Positions 29,615-40,603 of a stretch of 64,000 nucleotides of DNA are shown in pieces. Where the stretch lies: NCBI RefSeq assembly GCF_014205055.1, contig NZ_JACHMS010000001.1, positions 2,604,001 to 2,668,000 on the forward strand. The letters run 5' to 3'. The stretch comes from Streptomyces luteogriseus (GTDB taxonomy: Bacteria > Actinomycetota > Actinomycetes > Streptomycetales > Streptomycetaceae). The notes beneath the pieces are model-generated. The model did no database searches, had not been told where the DNA came from, and saw only the letters and a program-made list of their open reading frames with translations. The position numbers were made by a program, and so were the translations under genes. Each line of letters begins with the position of its first letter. Within the stretch, counting starts at the first letter, position 1.

Positions 29615-30202
29615 ATGACGATCCAGACGCGCCGGGAGCGCGAACGAGCGGAACGCGAGCGGCTGATCGTGACGGCCGCCCGGGAACTGGCCGAGGCGGA
29701 AGGCTGGGACGCGGTGACCACGCGTCGGCTCGCCGAGGAGATCGAATACAGCCAGCCGGTCCTCTACAGCCACTTCAAGGGCAAGGGCGCGATCATGGCG
29801 GCCGTGGCGGTCCAGGGCTGCGCGGACCTGGCCGACGAACTGCGGGCGGCGCGCACGGCGGCCGGGAGCGCCCGCGAGGCGCTGGCGGCGGTGGGCGGCG
29901 CGTACACCGCCTTCGCCCGGCGGCGACCCGCGCTCTACGACGTGATCTTCACGCTCGCCGTGGACCTGCCCTTCGCCACCCCCGAGGCGCCGGCCGCCCT
30001 CCAGGACGCCTTCGGCGAACTGCTGCAGGCCGTCCAGCCGATCGCGGCGGACGGCGAGGACACGGGTCTGCTGACGGAGACGTACTGGGCCGGGCTGCAC
30101 GGGCTGGTGACCCTGATGCGCAGCGGCCGGCTGCCCGAGGAGGCACACGAGCAGCGCCTGGCGCTGCTGATCGGCCACTTCGTGCCGCCGGGCACGAGCT
30201 GA
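29615..30202 (+). CDS. TetR-family repressor (WHG-domain type)
   Basis: 195 residues. The N-terminal helix-turn-helix spans about 14-60 (ATTRRLAEEIEYSQPVLYSHF-like region: VTTRRLAEEIEYSQPVLY). The C-terminal part, with RRPALYDVIFTLAVDLPFA, matches the TetR_C_33/WHG type. It is divergent from the DUF4267 membrane gene and its promoter carries two palindromes, so it probably represses both genes. Start ATG 29615 agrees with the leaderless promoter. Ligand unknown. Confidence 0.9.
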   Translation: MTIQTRRERERAERERLIVTAARELAEAEGWDAVTTRRLAEEIEYSQPVLYSHFKGKGAIMAAVAVQGCADLADELRAARTAAGSAREALAAVGGAYTAFARRRPALYDVIFTLAVDLPFATPEAPAALQDAFGELLQAVQPIAADGEDTGLLTETYWAGLHGLVTLMRSGRLPEEAHEQRLALLIGHFVPPGTS

Positions 30203-30256
30203 GCCCTCGCCCGCGGACGTGGAACGACCGGGCGGGCCGAACAGCGGGGATGCGGC

Positions 30257-32533
30257 CTACTCGTCGGCCGTCGCCGCGGGGAGCGCGGCGCGCGGTCGCT
30301 GCCACCCCCGGGGCCCGCGCGCCAGCAGCCAGGCCGTGGTCTCCTCCGGGGGCATCGCCGCCGCGACCAGCCAGCCCTGGACGGCGTCGCAGCCGAGATC
30401 GCGCAGGCGCTCCCAGGTCTCGTCGTCCTCGACGCCCTCGGCGACGACGAGCAGGCCGAGGGAGTGCGCGAGGTCGACCGTGCAGCGCACGATCTCGGCG
30501 TCCTCGGTGTCGACCGCGAGCCGGGCCACGAACGAGCGGTCGATCTTCAGCTCGCTGACCGGGAGTCGGCGCAGGTGCACCAGCGAGGAATAGCCCGTAC
30601 CGAAGTCGTCGAGGGACATCTTCACGCCGTGCGCGGTCAGTTGGTTGAGGGTGTCGGCGGCGCGCTGCGGGTCCTCCAGGAGGACGTGTTCCGTGATCTC
30701 CAGTTGGAGCGCTCCCGCCGGGACGCCGTGCCGGGCCAGCCGGGCGGCGACGGAGCCGGCGAAGCCGGGGGTGTGCACATCGCGCGGGGAGACGTTCACC
30801 GCGACCGGGACGAACAGGCCCTGCTCCCGCCATTGCGCGACCTGGCCGAGCGCGGTCTCCAGGACGTACTCGGTGAGGTGGGGCATCAGGCCCGAGGACT
30901 CGGCGATCGCTATGAACTCGTCCGGCGGCACCTTGCCCCGCTCGGGGTGCACCCAGCGGACCAGGGCCTCCAGGCCCGCGACCTGTCCGTCGAAGCGGAC
31001 CTTGGGCTGGTAGTGCAGATGCACCTCGTGCGCGTCGAGGGCGCGGCGCAGATCCCCCAGCAGGGCGAGACGGTCGGGGGTGTTGGAGTCGCGCTTGGAC
31101 TCGTAGACCTCGACGCCGGTGCGGTCCCGCTTCGCCTGGTACATCGCCACGTCCGCCCGCCGCAGCAGTCCTTCGGCGTCCAGGGCGTGGTCGGGGAAGA
31201 CGGCGACTCCGGCGCTGGCCTCCAGGACGAGGGTGAGGCCGTCGAGGTCGAGGGGGGAGCTGAGGGCGGCGACGAGGTTGCGGGCGACTCGGGTCGCGGA
31301 GGTCGTGGAGTCGGCGACCGGGAGTAAGACGGCGAACTCGTCCCCGCCGAGCCGGGCGGCCTCCGCCCCGCGCGGCAGTGCCACCCGCAGCCGGTCGGCG
31401 ATCTGCAGCAGCAGCCGGTCACCGGCGAGATGACCGAGCGTGTCGTTGACCGACCGGAACCGGTCGAGGTCGATCAGCATCAGTGCGGCGCGGGCGTTGA
31501 TCCGCTCCGCGTCGTCCAGCGCGGTCCAGATGCGCTCCAGCAGCCACTGGCGGTTGGGCAGACCGGTCAGCGGGTCGCGCAGCTGCTCCTCCGCCCGGGC
31601 CCGGGCTATCCACAGGGTGGAGTCCAGGGCGATCAGCGGGATGGAGAACAGCGGCAGCAGGATCGGCTTGGCCACGGCGACCACGCAGACCAGCGGCGCG
31701 ATCCCCAGCAGCGCGACCGCGACCAGGCCCTGTCTGACCAGGGCGGTGCGGGCGACGGTGGGCAGTCCGGGGCGCGGGGCGTGCAGGTACCAGAGCAGGA
31801 CGCGGGTGACCATCAGGTAGGCGACGGCGACCAGGGCCACCTGGGGTGCGGTGGCGAGGGTCCAGGCGGCGGGCTCCGCGGGGGACTCGACGGACGGCAC
31901 GGTGCCGAAGGCGCCCAGCACGAGCGCGCCGGCGCCGATGCCGAGGAGGTCGACCGCGCCGTGCAGCACGCCCTGGCGCCAGCGGTTGCGGCGGGCTATG
32001 CCGACCAGCACGACGACCGTGAGGCTGACCATGCCGGCCGGAACCCAGCCGTAGAGCAGCAGCACGGCGAGGGTGAGGGCGGCGCCCGAGCCGGTGCCGC
32101 CCCACCAGCGGGAGCGGCCCAGCATGACGAGGTGGCCGACGATGATGCCGGTCAGCACGGCCAGCGACCAGCCGGCCGTGCCCGCCGGGAAGAGCGCGTG
32201 GCCGTCGGTGAAGGCGCGGTAGAAGCCAGCGCCCAGGACGAACCCGGCCGCCGCGACGACGGCCGCGGGCAGCGCGGGCCAGGAGTGGTGCCGTTCACCG
32301 TCCGCGTCGTCCCCGCCGTTGAGTCCGGGCGGGTGTTCGGTGATCGACTGTGTTCCGGGGCCGTCCGCGGCGCGCCCCGCACCGCCACGACCGTCCGGGG
32401 TGTACTGTCCGACGGCGCGCACCTCACCCGGACGCCCCGCCGGCCGCACGGCCCCACGGACTGCACGCCATGCGACCGCCATGCGGCGCAGGCGCAGCCC
32501 TGAGCCCGGCCCGGCGCTCTCGGTCGGTTCCAT
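30257..32533 (-). CDS. Membrane GGDEF-EAL cyclic di-GMP protein, RmdB-like
   Basis: 758 residues. Seven or so membrane helices (about 88-310) lead into a GGDEF domain with intact RLGGDEF (394-400) and an EAL domain with intact GLEALVRW (522-524), VNVSPRD, EITEH, LDDFGTGYSS, ELKIDRSFV and AEGVE. All metal and substrate residues of an active phosphodiesterase are present. The cyclase I-site has Glu391 (RGAE) where Asp is usual, so product inhibition may be weak. Position just downstream of ligA matches, from memory, S. coelicolor RmdB (SCO5495), a phosphodiesterase affecting morphology. The ATG at 32533 is preceded by GAGAGGGA; 75 upstream codons of open frame are rejected. Confidence 0.93.
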   Translation of the reverse strand: MEPTESAGPGSGLRLRRMAVAWRAVRGAVRPAGRPGEVRAVGQYTPDGRGGAGRAADGPGTQSITEHPPGLNGGDDADGERHHSWPALPAAVVAAAGFVLGAGFYRAFTDGHALFPAGTAGWSLAVLTGIIVGHLVMLGRSRWWGGTGSGAALTLAVLLLYGWVPAGMVSLTVVVLVGIARRNRWRQGVLHGAVDLLGIGAGALVLGAFGTVPSVESPAEPAAWTLATAPQVALVAVAYLMVTRVLLWYLHAPRPGLPTVARTALVRQGLVAVALLGIAPLVCVVAVAKPILLPLFSIPLIALDSTLWIARARAEEQLRDPLTGLPNRQWLLERIWTALDDAERINARAALMLIDLDRFRSVNDTLGHLAGDRLLLQIADRLRVALPRGAEAARLGGDEFAVLLPVADSTTSATRVARNLVAALSSPLDLDGLTLVLEASAGVAVFPDHALDAEGLLRRADVAMYQAKRDRTGVEVYESKRDSNTPDRLALLGDLRRALDAHEVHLHYQPKVRFDGQVAGLEALVRWVHPERGKVPPDEFIAIAESSGLMPHLTEYVLETALGQVAQWREQGLFVPVAVNVSPRDVHTPGFAGSVAARLARHGVPAGALQLEITEHVLLEDPQRAADTLNQLTAHGVKMSLDDFGTGYSSLVHLRRLPVSELKIDRSFVARLAVDTEDAEIVRCTVDLAHSLGLLVVAEGVEDDETWERLRDLGCDAVQGWLVAAAMPPEETTAWLLARGPRGWQRPRAALPAATADE

Positions 32534-32790
32534 TCCCGTCCCTCTCACAGCCGGCGGTGCCCACGCCCCGCGGCCAGGTGCCCGACAACCCTCAACGGCC
32601 CGCGCCCGAAAACCCTTCCCGCGCTCTGTGCGAGCACGAAGATGCCCCGACCGCGGCTGGGCACGGCAGGCGCACATCTCAACAGTAGGCCGCAGAAGGC
32701 TTCCACGGGCAGCGGTCGCCGACGGTTGCCCGAATGCGCCTCGGCCACCCGTATGCATCTGGTATGCGCCGAACGGGTGGCCTTCAACCG

Positions 32791-35001
<2,211 letters not shown>

Positions 35002-36009
35002 TTACTCTGGGTTGTCCGCGAGGGATCTCGCCGCCCGGGCGCAGTGCGCGAGAGCCGTGCGCGCGTACCCCGGGGAGACCCCCGCGAGTCCGCACGCCGG
35101 GGTGACCGTGACCGCCTCCGCGAGAAGCCCCGGAGACAGCCCCAGCCTGCGCCACAGCGTCCTGACACCCATGACGCTACCGGCAGGGTCTGACAATGGG
35201 CCCTCCGCGGACGGGACGACACCGGTGAAGAGCCGGGTGCCGCCCTCCACGGCCTCCCCGATCACCTCGTCGTCACGCTCGGTGAGCAGGGAGAAGTCGA
35301 AGGAGACGGCGGCCGCGCCCGCCCGGCGAAGCAGCGCGAACGGCACGTCGGGGGCGCAGGAGTGGACCACGACCGGGCCGGACGTGTGCACCCCGACGAG
35401 GTCGCGCAGCGTCTGCTCGACGACCTGCCGGTCGGCGGCCCGGTGGGTGCGGTAGCCGCTGGCGCTCTTCACCTGCCCGCGCAGGACGGCGGTGAGGGAC
35501 GGCTCGTCGAGCTGGAGGACGAGCTGCGCGCCGGGGATCCGCCGCCGCACCTCGGCGAGATGCAGTCGCAGCCCCTCGGCGAGGGAGGCGGCGAGGTCGC
35601 GGCAGGCCCCCGGGTCGGAGAGCGCCACCTCGCCGCCCCGCAGCTCCAGGTTGGCCGCGAGGGTCCAGGGGCCGACGGCCTGGACCTTCAGCGGCCCCTC
35701 GTACTCCTGCGTGAACTCCTCCAGCGCGTCGAGGTCCTCGCCGAGCCAGGAGCGGGCCCGCTTGGTGTCCCGGCCCGGCCGGTCCCCGAGGCGCCATCCG
35801 CTGGGCTCCACACGCGCGTACAGCTCGACGAGCATGCCGGCGGTCCGCCCGATCATGTCCGCGCCGGGCCCCCGGGCGGGCAGTTCGGGCAGGAAGGGGA
35901 AGTCCTCGAAGGTGCCGGTGGCCGTCTTGGCGGCCTCTCGGGCGTCGCCACCCGGCATGGACCCCACGCCGGTGGCCGCGCCGAACCTGAACTGGCTGTT
36001 TTCGCTCAC
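35002..36009 (-). CDS. MetE C-terminal-domain protein (cobalamin-independent methionine synthase-like)
   Basis: 335 residues, about half the size of MetE, matching its catalytic C-terminal barrel. GVGSMPG near the N terminus, LVLQLDEPSL, VVHSCAPD (zinc ligands His and Cys) and TPACGLAG (third Cys) are visible, so the zinc site is probably intact. It lacks the N-terminal domain that helps bind methyltetrahydrofolate, so the methyl donor may differ, as in archaeal core-MetE. It is co-oriented with ligA (15-base gap). Annotated simply as methionine synthase in related genomes, from memory; activity uncertain. Confidence 0.85.
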   Translation of the reverse strand: MSENSQFRFGAATGVGSMPGGDAREAAKTATGTFEDFPFLPELPARGPGADMIGRTAGMLVELYARVEPSGWRLGDRPGRDTKRARSWLGEDLDALEEFTQEYEGPLKVQAVGPWTLAANLELRGGEVALSDPGACRDLAASLAEGLRLHLAEVRRRIPGAQLVLQLDEPSLTAVLRGQVKSASGYRTHRAADRQVVEQTLRDLVGVHTSGPVVVHSCAPDVPFALLRRAGAAAVSFDFSLLTERDDEVIGEAVEGGTRLFTGVVPSAEGPLSDPAGSVMGVRTLWRRLGLSPGLLAEAVTVTPACGLAGVSPGYARTALAHCARAARSLADNPE

Positions 36010-36040
36010 CGGAGAAGCCTACGCAGGAGGCGCACCGGGG

Positions 36041-36730
36041 TCAGCGCCCCGGTCGCACCGTCAGGTCGTTGACCTCCGCGTCCCGGGGCAGATCCAGGGC
36101 CATGACGATCGTCGTGGCGACCGACTCCGGGTCGATCCACCGCGCTGCGTCGTACTCCTTGCCCTCCTGCTGGTGGACCTTGGCCTGCATGGGGCTGGCC
36201 GTGCGGCCGGGGTACACCGAGGTGACGCGGACCCCGTTGCCGTGCTCCTCGTGGCGCAGGGAGTCGGCGAGCGCCTTCAGGCCGTGCTTGGAGGCGGCGT
36301 ACGCGGACCAGCCGGCGTGGGCGTTGAGACCGGCGCCGGAGTTGACGAAGAGCACGTGGCCGCGGGCGGCGCGCAGTTGGGGCAGGAAGTGACGGGTCAG
36401 CTCGGCGGGGGCGACCAGGTTGACGTTGAGCTGGTGGCGCCAGGCCTTCGGGGTGAGCTCGCCGACCGGGCCGAGGTCGACGACGCCGGCGATGTGCAGC
36501 AGCGAGTCCACGCGGTCCGGCAGCGACTGGTGGGAGAAGGCCCAGGAGAGCTTGTCGGGGTCGGCGAGGTCACCGACCAGGGTCCGCGCCCCGGGGAACT
36601 CGGCCGCCAGCTCCTTCGCGCGGCCCGCGTCGCGTGCGTGCAGCACGAGTTCGTCCCCGCGCGCGTGCAGGCGGCGGGCCACGGCCGCGCCGATGCCGGA
36701 GCCGGCTCCGGTGATCACATGAGTAGCCAT
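36041..36730 (-). CDS. Short-chain dehydrogenase/reductase
   Basis: 229 residues. Classical SDR: NAD(P) loop TGAGSGIG (about 6-13), NVNLV helix, catalytic Ser in FVNSGAGL, and Tyr/Lys in YAASKHG. The substrate loop contains YPGRTASPM. ATG 36730 chosen over the ATG three codons earlier because a weak GGCGGG precedes it. It lies 31 bases upstream of the MetE-like gene on the same strand and probably shares its transcript with ligA. Substrate unknown. Confidence 0.9.
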   Translation of the reverse strand: MATHVITGAGSGIGAAVARRLHARGDELVLHARDAGRAKELAAEFPGARTLVGDLADPDKLSWAFSHQSLPDRVDSLLHIAGVVDLGPVGELTPKAWRHQLNVNLVAPAELTRHFLPQLRAARGHVLFVNSGAGLNAHAGWSAYAASKHGLKALADSLRHEEHGNGVRVTSVYPGRTASPMQAKVHQQEGKEYDAARWIDPESVATTIVMALDLPRDAEVNDLTVRPGR

Positions 36731-36757
36731 GCCCGCCATGCTCGCATCAGTACCGGG

Positions 36758-37297
36758 TCATGCGACGCCCTGGCTCTCCTCCAGGTACGCGAGTGCCCCC
36801 ACCGGCTCCTCGGCGAAGAACACCAGGTCGGTGAGCGGCCGGGGCAGGAAGCCCTCGGCGTCCATGCGGCGGAACTGCTCCTTCAGTCCGTCGTAGAAGC
36901 CCGCCGTGTTGAGCAGGACCACCGGCTTGTCGGTGTGCCCGTGCTTCTTCAGTTCCAGGATCTCGGTGGCCTCGTCGAGCGTGCCCGTGCCGCCGACCAT
37001 GATCACCACGGCGTCGGCCCTCTCCAGGAGCAGCTTCTTGCGCTCGGCGAGGTCCTTGGCGACGACCATCTCGTCGACGCCCGGACGGGCCTTGGCGGCG
37101 AGGAACTGCACGGAGACGCCGGCCAGCCGGCCGCCCGCCTCCTGCACCCCGTCGGCGACCACCTTCATGAGGCCGACGTCGGAGCCGCCCCACACGAGCG
37201 TGTGACCGCCCTTGCCCAGCAGCTCGGCGAATTCCCGCGCGGGGCGGGTGTAGCGCTCGTCGAGGTCGGCGGCGGACAGGAAGACACAGATGTTCAT
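36758..37297 (-). CDS. LOG-family (TIGR00730) nucleotide phosphoribohydrolase
   Basis: 179 residues. Rossmann-fold protein of the family that hydrolyses cytokinin riboside 5'-monophosphate or other nucleoside monophosphates to base plus ribose 5-phosphate. The glycine-rich WGGSDVGLM and the ERK segment (Arg86, Lys87) are present. The hallmark PGGxGTxxE reads VGGTGTLDE (101-109): the leading Pro is Val, while the catalytic Glu109 is kept. The ATG at 37297 overlaps the upstream methyltransferase stop by four bases (ATGA), so they are coupled. Confidence 0.88.
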   Translation of the reverse strand: MNICVFLSAADLDERYTRPAREFAELLGKGGHTLVWGGSDVGLMKVVADGVQEAGGRLAGVSVQFLAAKARPGVDEMVVAKDLAERKKLLLERADAVVIMVGGTGTLDEATEILELKKHGHTDKPVVLLNTAGFYDGLKEQFRRMDAEGFLPRPLTDLVFFAEEPVGALAYLEESQGVA

Positions 37298-38097
37298 GAA
37301 CCCACCGTACGGGCCCGGTCCACGGCGGCGGTGACCCGCATTCTGGACTGCCGGTGGGGCAGGCGCTCCCAGTCGTCCATGAACCGGGCGTCCAGGCCGT
37401 GCCGGGCCGCGAGGTCGGTGAGGGTCCGCGTCCGGTAGTAGAAGTCCTCGTGCAGGACCTGGTGCTCCTCGCCCTCGGTGCGGTCGAAGGTGAAGTCGAA
37501 GAACCCGCCGGGCGCGAGGATCCGGCCGACGTGCGCGAAGCACTCCTCGATGACGTGCAGTGGCGAGTGCGAGAAGACGCTGTGCGCGTGCACGACGTCG
37601 AAGTGCGCGTCCGGCAGGAAGGCGAAGGTGAGGTCGTCGGCGAGGGCCAGGTAGGGCAGTTTGGGCTGGAGCTTCTCGGCGACGAGGGTGTCCTGGGCGG
37701 CGAGCAGGATGTGCGGCGAGATGTCGATGCCGTAGTAGTGCCCGGTGTCGAGGTGGTCGATGAACAGCCGCCCGGCGCGCAGGTTGCCGCAGCCGATCTC
37801 CAGCATCCGGTGGTGCGGCTTCAGGCCGTGGCCCACCAGGTAGTCGAACTGCATGCGGCCGATGCGCGCCCACTGCTCGCGCGAGGGGTTGTGCCCGACC
37901 GCCGCCTCGGTGCTGCGGGCCGCGTCCGAGGCCATGACGGCCCGGTAGTAGGCGATGTGGTCGGGGTGGCGCAGCCGCAGCCAGGCGTCCCGCACCGCGC
38001 GCCGGGCGTGCGCGGGCACGCGCTCCGGGTGGCGCAGCGCGTACCGGACCTGGTGGAGCAGGCGGGAGCGGTTTCCGGCCGGTTCCGTGGCGCGCAT
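37294..38097 (-). CDS. Class I SAM-dependent methyltransferase
   Basis: 267 residues. The first 90 residues are basic and helical (many Arg, with YALRHPERVPAHARRAVRDA); the SAM site MLEIGCGNLRAGRL follows, then YYGIDIS, VVHAHSVFSHSP and LAPGGFFDF. The basic leader may bind nucleic acid or phospholipid head groups. It overlaps the LOG gene by four bases, so the two are probably a functional pair. Substrate unknown. Confidence 0.88.
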   Translation of the reverse strand: MRATEPAGNRSRLLHQVRYALRHPERVPAHARRAVRDAWLRLRHPDHIAYYRAVMASDAARSTEAAVGHNPSREQWARIGRMQFDYLVGHGLKPHHRMLEIGCGNLRAGRLFIDHLDTGHYYGIDISPHILLAAQDTLVAEKLQPKLPYLALADDLTFAFLPDAHFDVVHAHSVFSHSPLHVIEECFAHVGRILAPGGFFDFTFDRTEGEEHQVLHEDFYYRTRTLTDLAARHGLDARFMDDWERLPHRQSRMRVTAAVDRARTVGS

Positions 38098-38178
38098 CGG
38101 GGCCTCCTGCGGCGAGGGAAGAACTCCGCTTCAGCCTGCGCTGTACCTCACAAGTCGGCTACCCGAGGAGGGGCGATC

Positions 38179-38502
38179 GTGACCAGAGGGCATCGCATCA
38201 CCGTCGAGCGCGGCGGCGGGCACGTGCGCGTGGTGCACGCAGGGCAGGTGCTGGCGGAGAGCGACCGGGCGCTGGTGCTGCGCGAGACGGGCTGTCCCGA
38301 GCGGTACTACATCCCGCCCGAGGACGTACGCCTGGACCTGCTGACGCCGTCCGATACCCAGACGTACTGCCCGTTCAAAGGCACCGCCTCCTACTGGTCG
38401 CGGCCGGAGGCGGCGGACCTCGTCTGGGCGTATCCGGACCCCAAGCCGGACGTCGCCGAGATCAAGGACCACCTGTGCTTCTACGAGGTGGAAGTTTTCT
38501 GA
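38179..38502 (+). CDS. DUF427-family protein
   Basis: 107 residues. Small beta-rich protein with the DUF427 pattern: ERYYIPPEDVR, TYCPFKGTASYWS and VAEIKDHLCFYE. The conserved Cys in CPFKG and the acidic residues suggest a ligand site, but no activity is established for the family. GTG start at 38179 with GAGGAGGGG just upstream; the longer frame upstream has no support. Confidence 0.88.
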   Translation: MTRGHRITVERGGGHVRVVHAGQVLAESDRALVLRETGCPERYYIPPEDVRLDLLTPSDTQTYCPFKGTASYWSRPEAADLVWAYPDPKPDVAEIKDHLCFYEVEVF

Positions 38503-38513
38503 TCGGCTGACGC

Positions 38514-38550
38514 GCCGCACGCTTCATCGATGAACACCGCGGCGTGCGGC
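38514..38550. promoter_or_regulatory. Nested palindrome before the alpha/beta hydrolase
   Basis: A 9-bp stem GCCGCACGC / GCGTGCGGC (38514-38522 and 38542-38550) encloses a perfect 12-bp palindrome TTCATCGATGAA (38523-38534). It starts 12 bases after the DUF427 stop and ends 7 bases before the hydrolase ATG. It may be the DUF427 terminator, an operator, or both. Confidence 0.5.
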
Positions 38551-38557
38551 AGTCTGC

Positions 38558-39346
38558 ATGAGCATGGACAAGAAGATCCTTTCGCGCGACGGCACCCGCA
38601 TCGCGTACGAGAGCACCGGCCGCGGTCCCGCGGTCGTCCTGGTGAGCGGCGCGATGTCGACGGGCGGCACTCTGGCGCCGCTCGCCGTGTCGCTCTCGGA
38701 GCGTTTCCAGGCCGTGGTGTACGACCGCCGGGGCCGCGGCGCCAGCGCGGACACCGCGCCGTACGCGGTGGAGCGTGAGGTCGAGGACCTGGCCGCGGTG
38801 ATCGAGGCGGTGGGCGGCGAAGCGCTCCTGTACGGCATCTCCTCGGGCGGGGCGCTGGCGCTGGAGGCGGCGGCGAGCGGGCTGCCGGTACGGCGCGTGG
38901 CGGTGTACGAGACGCCGTTCGCGATGTCCGAGGAGGGCGCCAAGGAGCGTGCGGCGTACACGGAGCGGCTGACGGAGGCGCTCGGTGAGGGGCGGCGCGG
39001 GGACGCGGTCGAACTGTTCCTGCGGCTGACCGGCCTGGCCGAGGGGGTGATCCAGGGCGCCCGCCAGTCCCCCATGTGGGCCGGCATGGAGACGATGGCC
39101 GCGAGCCTCGCCTACGACGACGCCGTGATGCGCGACGGCCGGGTCCCGCGCTCCCGGCTGGGCTCGGTCGGTGTTCCCGTCCTGGCGGTCGCGGGCGACG
39201 CGAGTCCCGCGTGGCTGCGCGAGGCGGCCCGGGCGATCGCGGACACGGTCCCCGAGGGTACGTACCGCACGCTCCAGGGGCAGACGCACATGGTGGAGCC
39301 GAACGTGTTGGCGCCGGTGCTCACGGAGTTCTTCAGCCGGGACTGA
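38558..39346 (+). CDS. Alpha/beta hydrolase
   Basis: 262 residues. Nucleophile elbow GISSGGA (GxSxG, Ser near residue 93), oxyanion region VSGAMSTGG, acid loop VLAVAGDASP and catalytic His in GQTHMVEPN near the C terminus. It is the size of small esterases or lactonases; no cap signature identifies a substrate. There is no clear Shine-Dalgarno before either ATG (38558 or 38564), and a nested palindrome lies directly upstream. Confidence 0.88.
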   Translation: MSMDKKILSRDGTRIAYESTGRGPAVVLVSGAMSTGGTLAPLAVSLSERFQAVVYDRRGRGASADTAPYAVEREVEDLAAVIEAVGGEALLYGISSGGALALEAAASGLPVRRVAVYETPFAMSEEGAKERAAYTERLTEALGEGRRGDAVELFLRLTGLAEGVIQGARQSPMWAGMETMAASLAYDDAVMRDGRVPRSRLGSVGVPVLAVAGDASPAWLREAARAIADTVPEGTYRTLQGQTHMVEPNVLAPVLTEFFSRD

Positions 39347-39391
39347 GCCCGGGGGCGCGGGGGCACGCGCGCGTGGAGCCCGCCCCCGGGC
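39347..39391. terminator. Hairpin between convergent hydrolase gene and mnmA
   Basis: Stem GCCCGGGGG / CCCCCGGGC (39347-39355 and 39383-39391) with further pairing inside, placed between two gene ends; a second CCCGCC / GGCGGG pairing follows toward mnmA. Confidence 0.6.
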
Positions 39392-39412
39392 CCGCCGGGT
39401 TCCGCGGCGGGA

Positions 39413-40543
39413 TCAGGCCACGCCGGCCGTCGCCCTGGTCGTCGACGCGATCGTCGCCGAGCCCACCACGCGTGTGCCGTCGTACAGCACGATCGCCTGG
39501 CCGGGGGCGACACCGCGGACGGGCTCGGTGAAGGTGACTTCCAGGGAGCCGTCGACGACCTCGGCGCTCACCTCGGTCTCGCCGCCGTGGGCGCGCAGCT
39601 GGGCCGTGTAGGTACCGGGGCCGGTGGGGGCGGCGCCGCACCAGCGGGGCTTCACGGCGGTGAGGGCGGTGACGTCCAGGGCGGACGCCGGGCCCACGGT
39701 CACCGTGTTGTCCACCGGCGAGATGTCGAGCACGTAGCGCGGCTTGCCGTCGGGGGCGGGGGTGCCGATGCGCAGACCCTTGCGCTGGCCGATGGTGAAG
39801 CCGTACGCGCCCTCGTGCGTGCCGAGCCGGTTGCCCGACTCGTCGACGATGTCGCCCTCGGAGCGGCCGAGCCGGTTCGCGAGGAAGCCCTGGGTGTCGC
39901 CGTCGGCGATGAAGCAGATGTCGTGCGAGTCGGGCTTCTTGGCCACGGCCAGGCCCCGGCGCTCGGCCTCCGCGCGGATCTCGTCCTTGGTGGTGAGGGT
40001 GTCGCCGAGCGGGAACATCGCGTGGGCGAGCTGCCGGTCGTCCAGCACGCCGAGGACGTACGACTGGTCCTTGGCCATGTCGGAGGCGCGGTGCAGCTCG
40101 CGGGTGCCGTCCTCGCGGACGATCACCTGGGCGTAGTGGCCCGTGCAGACCGCGTCGAAGCCCAGCGCGAGCGCCTTGTCCAGGAGGGCGGCGAACTTGA
40201 TCTTCTCGTTGCAGCGCAGGCACGGGTTGGGGGTGCGGCCGGCCTCGTACTCGGCGACGAAGTCCTCGACGACGTCCTCGCGGAAGCGGTCGGCGAGGTC
40301 CCACACGTAGAACGGGATGCCGATGACGTCCGCGGCGCGGCGGGCGTCGCGTGAGTCCTCGATGGTGCAGCAGCCGCGCGCGCCCGTCCGGAAGGATTGC
40401 GGGTTGGCGGAGAGCGCGAGGTGGACGCCGGTCACATCGTGGCCCGCTTCGGCCGCGCGGGCGGCGGCGACGGCGGAATCGACTCCGCCGGACATGGCGG
40501 CCAGGACGCGGAGGGGGCGGGGGCGCTGCGGGGTGTCAGTCAT
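39413..40543 (-). CDS. mnmA: tRNA-specific 2-thiouridylase
   Basis: 376 residues. Puts the 2-thio group on U34 of tRNA(Lys), tRNA(Glu) and tRNA(Gln). The PP-loop is [13 protein letters not shown] (about 15-27). The catalytic cysteine pair is in NPCLRCN and DICFIADGD, and FTIGQRKGL is a family mark. Start ATG 40543 ([13 protein letters not shown]); the upstream open frame is not protein-like. A cysteine desulfurase, a possible sulfur donor, lies 2.1 kb away on the same strand, and an amidase gene is divergent. Confidence 0.97.
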   Translation of the reverse strand: MTDTPQRPRPLRVLAAMSGGVDSAVAAARAAEAGHDVTGVHLALSANPQSFRTGARGCCTIEDSRDARRAADVIGIPFYVWDLADRFREDVVEDFVAEYEAGRTPNPCLRCNEKIKFAALLDKALALGFDAVCTGHYAQVIVREDGTRELHRASDMAKDQSYVLGVLDDRQLAHAMFPLGDTLTTKDEIRAEAERRGLAVAKKPDSHDICFIADGDTQGFLANRLGRSEGDIVDESGNRLGTHEGAYGFTIGQRKGLRIGTPAPDGKPRYVLDISPVDNTVTVGPASALDVTALTAVKPRWCGAAPTGPGTYTAQLRAHGGETEVSAEVVDGSLEVTFTEPVRGVAPGQAIVLYDGTRVVGSATIASTTRATAGVA

Positions 40544-40603
40544 AACCCTTCCAGGGTAAGGGGGCGCGGGAACCAGGACCGCCGGGTATCCGTTGACGAT
40601 CAC

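Noticed and set aside
36758..37873. 371-codon form of the LOG protein, as a fusion with the methyltransferase
   Set aside because: The upstream part is in a different frame from the methyltransferase and is Arg/Pro-rich; ATGA coupling at 37294-37297 explains the arrangement.
37354..38178. Long N-terminal extension of the DUF427 gene
   Set aside because: It is antisense to the methyltransferase gene and a good Shine-Dalgarno precedes the internal GTG.
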